Origin: Nephthysia sp036513515
GTDB lineage: Bacteria; Chloroflexota; Dormibacteria; Dormibacterales; Dormibacteraceae
Length of the DNA stretch: 18,130 bases
Assembly (NCBI GenBank): GCA_036513515.1
Contig: DATBYW010000166.1
Location: forward strand, 1-18,130
Direction of reading: 5' to 3'
This document shows positions 15,287 to 18,130 of this stretch, one piece after another (position 1 is the stretch's first letter; the number at the start of each line of letters is the position of its first letter). A program made the position numbers and the translations under genes. The notes beneath the pieces are model-generated. The model made no database searches and was not told the DNA's origin. It saw nothing but the letters and a program-made list of their open reading frames with translations.

Positions 15287-15337
15287 GCGCACAGCGCCCA
15301 GATGGCGACGACGTGGCTCGGGTCCAGCGCTGTGCGC
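15287..15337. terminator. Long-armed hairpin between converging genes
   Basis: GCGCACAGCGC (15287-15297) and GCGCTGTGCGC (15327-15337) are perfect 11-bp arms around a 29-nt loop, placed between the ends of the small membrane protein gene and the sortase gene. There is no T-tract. It may be a bidirectional terminator, an RNA stability element or a protein site. Confidence 0.5.
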
Positions 15338-15351
15338 AAGCGCCTCAATCT

Positions 15352-16008
15352 CTACGCTCCCTTGGTCGCTCGGATTACCAGGCGGTGGTCGTATCCGGCG
15401 GGGGGCTGGTAGCGGCCCGCGCACGTGATCAGGGTGATCTGGTCGCCTCCGGCCGGATAGAGCACCGACTTCATGGGCATAGTGGTGACCGGGTAAGACG
15501 AGCTCTGAGTGACCTGGTAGCGGAGCTCCGACGACTGTGGGCTGACCACCTCGATGACGTCACCCGGCACCAGCTGCGTGAGGCGCCAGAAGATCGCGGG
15601 CCCCGTCGACTGGGCGTCGAGGTGCCCGGAGAAGACCGCGTTGCCGCCGCCTCCCGGCATCGGCGTGAACCGATACCAGGCGGCGTCCAGCGGCCTGTCG
15701 GGAGCCTCCATCTGGTTGTGGGCGTCGATGCCCTTGACCTCGATGGGGGCGTCGATGCCGAGGCGGCTGATCACCAGGCGGGCCGGCACGAAGGGGGCCT
15801 TCGCCAGGGGCAGCGGTCCCCTGGAGGGCTCCGCGGCGGACGCATGAGGCAGTGCGGAGGCGGACGTCCGGCCGCTGACCTGCAGGCGTTGGGTCCCCGA
15901 GCGGAGGTTCGAAGTGGCCAGTACGAGGGCGGCGCCGAAGGCGATCAGGACCACCAGGGAGCACAGGCCGAACAGGACTCTCCGGCGTGTGAGGCTGGGC
16001 ATACTCAT
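15352..16008 (-). CDS. Sortase, class F-like
   Basis: The protein has 218 residues. An N-terminal anchor helix is at about 9-31, then a linker to about residue 70 and the sortase beta barrel: L-V-I-S-R-L-G-I-D-A-P-I, A-P-D-R-P with A-W-Y-R-F, catalytic H129 in F-S-G-H-L-D, C196 in L-I-T-C-A-G-R-Y, and R209 in Y-D-H-R-L-V-I. The triad is complete, and the short barrel with these flanking motifs matches class F, found in Actinobacteria and other high-GC groups. Sortases cleave an LPXTG-like signal and join the protein to the cell envelope. I find no sorting-signal protein in the window, so it is an orphan enzyme here. GAGGAG (16013-16018) is four bases before the ATG. It has its own promoter about 190 bases upstream. 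Confidence 0.9.
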   Translation of the reverse strand: MSMPSLTRRRVLFGLCSLVVLIAFGAALVLATSNLRSGTQRLQVSGRTSASALPHASAAEPSRGPLPLAKAPFVPARLVISRLGIDAPIEVKGIDAHNQMEAPDRPLDAAWYRFTPMPGGGGNAVFSGHLDAQSTGPAIFWRLTQLVPGDVIEVVSPQSSELRYQVTQSSSYPVTTMPMKSVLYPAGGDQITLITCAGRYQPPAGYDHRLVIRATKGA

Positions 16009-16190
16009 CGCGCTCCTCGCTCGGGCAGGCCCTGGTCACGTTCGCGGTGCCGGGTGCCCATCCGCGTGGCCCGCGCTCGTGGCACCCGGAAACCCGCCTC
16101 GGACAAACTCACCTCCAGGACCGCACTGGAATACAGCTGCCCAGGTAGGGCCCGGACCCCCCTTCACGGGCCTACCCGGCAGCCATGCCG
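16009..16190 (-). other. Structured 5' leader of the sortase gene (about 180 nt)
   Basis: Minus-strand RNA from the promoter at 16199-16226 to ATG 16008 would contain several strong hairpins. CCGGCGGC pairs with GCUGCCGG near its 5' end. GGUAGGCCCG pairs with CGGGCCCUACC with one bulge (16144-16175 region). UCCAG pairs with CUGGA (near 16115-16130). CCGGGUGCC (16089-16081) pairs perfectly with GGCACCCGG (16058-16050). No coding frame in it looks real. It does not match a riboswitch class I can recall. Confidence 0.4.
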
Positions 16191-16198
16191 CCGGAACG

Positions 16199-16226
16199 AA
16201 TATCACCCCCTTCTGACCGCTGTCAA
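16199..16226 (-). promoter_or_regulatory. Promoter of the sortase gene
   Basis: A perfect TTGACA (16226-16221) is followed after 16 bases by GATATT (16204-16199), four of six matches to TATAAT, on the minus strand. It lies upstream of and close to the acylphosphatase start, so the two divergent genes share this region. Confidence 0.5.
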
Positions 16227-16256
16227 GAACCGGTCGTGGCCGCCGCCCCCGCCACA

Positions 16257-16559
16257 ATGTCGGCCATAGAGGGCGACGACTCGGCCGCAGCACAACTTCA
16301 CGCCATCGTCCACGGCGACGTCCAGGGCGTCGGCTTCCGCTACTTCGTGGCGCGTAAGGCCGGTGCCGCGGGCCTCACCGGATGGGTGCGGAATCGCACC
16401 GACGGCACCGTGGAATGCGTGGCCGAAGGGGACAGGGCGGGGCTCCGGCGACTGCTTGACGACCTCCACCGCGGACCCAGTGGGGCCCAGGTGGATTCCG
16501 TCGAGGCGAGCTGGAGTGAGCCGACGCACGAGATGGACGGCTTCCGGATGGTGGGCTGA
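16257..16559 (+). CDS. acyP: Acylphosphatase
   Basis: The 100-residue protein is close to the usual 90-100. The acylphosphatase fold shows H-G-D-V-Q-G-V-G-F-R28-Y-F (phosphate-binding loop with the essential Arg) and G-W-V-R-N46-R-T-D-G-T-V-E (essential Asn), followed by the C-terminal strand M-D-G-F-R-M-V-G. It hydrolyses carboxyl-phosphate bonds such as 1,3-bisphosphoglycerate or acetyl phosphate in the cytosol. The frame is open upstream to ATG 16185, but that extension is low-complexity and would cover the sortase promoter, so ATG 16257 is preferred. No Shine-Dalgarno sequence is visible and the start remains uncertain. It is followed after 62 bases by folB; that gap contains a GC-rich inverted repeat near 16585-16602. 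Confidence 0.9.
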   Translation: MSAIEGDDSAAAQLHAIVHGDVQGVGFRYFVARKAGAAGLTGWVRNRTDGTVECVAEGDRAGLRRLLDDLHRGPSGAQVDSVEASWSEPTHEMDGFRMVG

Positions 16560-16621
16560 GCGGCTGGCGTGCAGCCCCACGATCCCGGGCGCCGCGCGCC
16601 GGGTGGCCGCGACAGGGAGAA

Positions 16622-16987
16622 TTGAGCGTTTGGATGGATCGCCTGTTGCTGGAAGGTATGACGTTCTTCGGTCGCCACGGCGTCCTGCCCGCCGAACGGG
16701 AGCTGGGCGCCCGCTTCAGCGTGGACGTTGAACTTCAGGCCGACCTGGCAAGAGCCGGTCAGAGCGATCGGCTTCAGGACACGGTCGACTATTCGAAGGC
16801 CTACGAGGTCGTACGCGAGGTCGTGGAAGGGCAGCCCTTCCAGCTCCTGGAGTCGGTTGCCGAGCGAATCGCCGGACGGCTGCTGGCGCTGGACCGAGTG
16901 CAGCGGGCCACCGTGCGGGTTCGAAAGCGTCCCCCGCTGGAGGGCGAGTTCAGGTCCTTCGCCGTCGAAGTGAGCCGAGCCCGATGA
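16622..16987 (+). CDS. folB: Dihydroneopterin aldolase
   Basis: The protein has 121 residues from TTG 16622, or 117 from ATG 16634. The family start M-D-R-L-L-L-E-G-M-T-F-F-G-R-H-G-V-L-P-A-E-R is clear, with the substrate-binding Glu at 25 (numbered from TTG), Y58 in V-D-Y-S-K-A-Y, a mid-protein E-x-V-A-E-R-I, and catalytic Lys102 in V-R-K-R-P-P-L. It converts 7,8-dihydroneopterin to 6-hydroxymethyl-dihydropterin and glycolaldehyde in folate synthesis. AGGGAG (16614-16619) is close to the TTG and 14 bases from the ATG; homology favours ATG, spacing favours TTG. The stop overlaps the LarC start (ATGA), so the two are translationally coupled. No other folate gene is in the window. Confidence 0.92.
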   Translation: MSVWMDRLLLEGMTFFGRHGVLPAERELGARFSVDVELQADLARAGQSDRLQDTVDYSKAYEVVREVVEGQPFQLLESVAERIAGRLLALDRVQRATVRVRKRPPLEGEFRSFAVEVSRAR

Positions 16988-18111
16988 GCCGGATCGCCTA
17001 CTTCGACTGTCCCTCGGGCATCTCCGGGGACATGGCGCTTGGCGCCCTCCTCGACGCCGGCGCCGAACGATCCCTTTTGGACGCGGCCGTCGAGGCGTTG
17101 GGCCTGGCCGGCGAGGTGCGGATCCAGACCCGCCGCGAGGAGCGCGGTCACCTTGGGGGCGTCAGGGTCGCTGTGGAGTGGGACGAGGGTGCATCGCGCA
17201 CCTTCCCCGAGCTCCGGAAGCGGGTCCGCGATGCCGATCTTCCGGAGGTCGTGCGGGACCGGGCGCTTGAGGCCCTGGACCGCCTCGGCCGCGCCGAGTC
17301 CGCGGTGCACGGGCTTCCGATCGAGCGACTCCACCTCCATGAGCTGGGCGGCGCGGACACCCTGGTCGACCTGGTGGGAGCGTTCTGGCTGCTCGACTCG
17401 CTGGGGGTGGGCGCGGTCTATGCCTCCCCGCTGCCGGCTCCCGGCGGCCGCTTCACGGCTCCCGGAACGCTGCGCGTGCTGGCCGGGACGGGAGCCACCC
17501 TCGAACCGGACGAACGCCGGGCCGAGCTGGTGACCCCGACCGGGGCGGCGATCCTGGCCACGGTGGCTCGATTCGAGCGTCCGCGGCTGGCCCTGGAGGC
17601 CATCGGCTATGGGCTCGGCGCCCGCCCAGACCCGGGCAACGCCGTGGCGCTCTGGCTGGGCCAGCCCGTGGAGGAGACAGCCACGGTGAGCGTCATCGAG
17701 ACCAACCTCGACGACATGGCGCCCAACCTCCTGGCCGCCCTCACCGAAGACCTGCTGGCCGCGGGCGCGCTTGACGTCACCATCACCCCGGTGCTGATGA
17801 AGAAGGGCCGTCCGGGTCAGCAGCTCTCCGTGCTGGCCGATCCGGCGCGGGCACAGGAGCTGGCGCGGATGGTGATGGCGCGCAGCACCACCCTGGGCCT
17901 CCGCATGACGCCCGCCACCAGGCTGCTGGCGGGCAGGCGCGTCATCGAGGTGGAGACGGGGATGGGCAGGGTCCGCGTGAAGGTCAAGGAGCTGGAGGGC
18001 AGGCCGGTGGACGTGGCCCCCGAGTACGAGGACTGCCGCCGCCTGGGCGGCGACGTGGCCGTGGTCATGCGGCTGGCCGCCGAGGCGGCTCGGCGGGAGC
18101 TCGGGCTCTGA
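16984..18111 (+). CDS. larC: LarC, nickel-pincer cofactor nickel-insertion protein
   Basis: The protein has 375 residues. Family motifs in order are Y-F-D-C-P-S-G-I-S-G-D-M (6-17), L-H-L-H-E-L-G-G-A-D-T-L-V-D (about 116-129), S-P-L-P-A-P-G-G (about 148-155), V-T-P-T-G-A-A-I-L (about 179-187), E-T-N-L-D-D-M-A-P-N (about 239-248), M-K-K-G-R-P-G-Q-Q-L (about 272-281), and the C-terminal V-K-V-K-E-L-E-G-R-P domain. LarC uses CTP to insert nickel into the pyridinium bis-thiocarboxylate precursor, giving the cofactor of lactate racemase and its homologues. In Lactobacillus plantarum LarC1 and LarC2 are joined by programmed frameshifting; here both parts are one open frame. The probable client is the LarA-like enzyme at 1974-3284. 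LarB and LarE are not in the window. The start overlaps the folB stop by four bases. Confidence 0.92.
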   Translation: MSRIAYFDCPSGISGDMALGALLDAGAERSLLDAAVEALGLAGEVRIQTRREERGHLGGVRVAVEWDEGASRTFPELRKRVRDADLPEVVRDRALEALDRLGRAESAVHGLPIERLHLHELGGADTLVDLVGAFWLLDSLGVGAVYASPLPAPGGRFTAPGTLRVLAGTGATLEPDERRAELVTPTGAAILATVARFERPRLALEAIGYGLGARPDPGNAVALWLGQPVEETATVSVIETNLDDMAPNLLAALTEDLLAAGALDVTITPVLMKKGRPGQQLSVLADPARAQELARMVMARSTTLGLRMTPATRLLAGRRVIEVETGMGRVRVKVKELEGRPVDVAPEYEDCRRLGGDVAVVMRLAAEAARRELGL

Positions 18112-18130
18112 TACCGCTCGACGGCAAGCG

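Noticed and set aside
16009..16190. Cobalamin, c-di-GMP or c-di-AMP riboswitch in the sortase leader
   Set aside because: I could not find the conserved core sequences of these classes as I remember them; the region is kept only as an unclassified structured leader.

Overview
The window is uniformly GC-rich, densely coded bacterial chromosome. It has no rRNA, tRNA, CRISPR array, insertion sequence or phage gene that I can see. The gene content (ECF sigma factor with zinc-finger anti-sigma, class F-type sortase, MacB-type exporter with a glycine-rich adaptor, TetR/PadR-controlled detoxification genes, LarA/LarC nickel-pincer genes, probable leaderless starts) fits a high-GC Terrabacteria lineage, such as Chloroflexota, 'Candidatus Dormibacterota' or Actinomycetota. 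The phylum is an inference; no marker gene is present to settle it.

Left part (1-5250). A truncated glycerophosphodiester phosphodiesterase (1-291, +) is followed by a divergent pair: a TetR regulator (337-1014, -) and a VOC/glyoxalase-fold protein (1048-1494, +), with a perfect 15-bp palindrome between them. Next comes a minus-strand run, read from right to left: TetR (5250-4648), an alpha/beta-hydrolase fused to a DinB/MDMPI-like domain (4595-3309), a LarA-family nickel-pincer isomerase (3284-1974) and a DsrE-family protein (1874-1509). The DsrE gene has an in-frame TGA exactly where relatives carry the first cysteine of a CxxC motif. A stem-loop begins directly after that TGA, and 40 family-like codons follow to a TAA. 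I read it as a previously unannotated selenoprotein (U81-x-x-C84). Standard gene calling would truncate it to 80 residues. This is the most notable item in the window.

Middle part (5251-8181). A cupin (5314-5823, +) is divergent from the second TetR. A PadR regulator (8151-7513, -) is translationally coupled to a DHA2-type 14-helix MFS drug exporter (7513-5885, -), with a perfect 18-bp palindrome just upstream of the PadR start. Two overlapping, mutually exclusive hairpins fill the convergent gap between cupin and exporter.

Right part (8232-15242). All genes are on the plus strand: CcdA-type thiol-redox membrane protein, ECF sigma factor, ZAS anti-sigma factor, an unrecognised polytopic membrane protein, then a tightly overlapped tripartite-exporter operon (HlyD/MacA-like adaptor, MacB ATPase, MacB permease), a DUF5666-like anchored protein and a 59-residue membrane protein. 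The likely logic is an envelope-stress sigma/anti-sigma pair next to an exporter. No promoter motif proves control of one by the other.

End (15243-18130). A class F-like sortase (16008-15352, -) has its own promoter and an approximately 180-nt leader with several strong hairpins. It is divergent from acylphosphatase, which is followed by FolB (dihydroneopterin aldolase) and LarC, the nickel-pincer cofactor nickel-insertion protein. LarC is here a single uninterrupted frame. LarC at 17 kb and the LarA-like isomerase at 2-3 kb probably belong to one cofactor system. The largest gene-free stretch is about 250 bases (16009-16256) and holds the sortase leader and promoter. No gap exceeds 300 bases.
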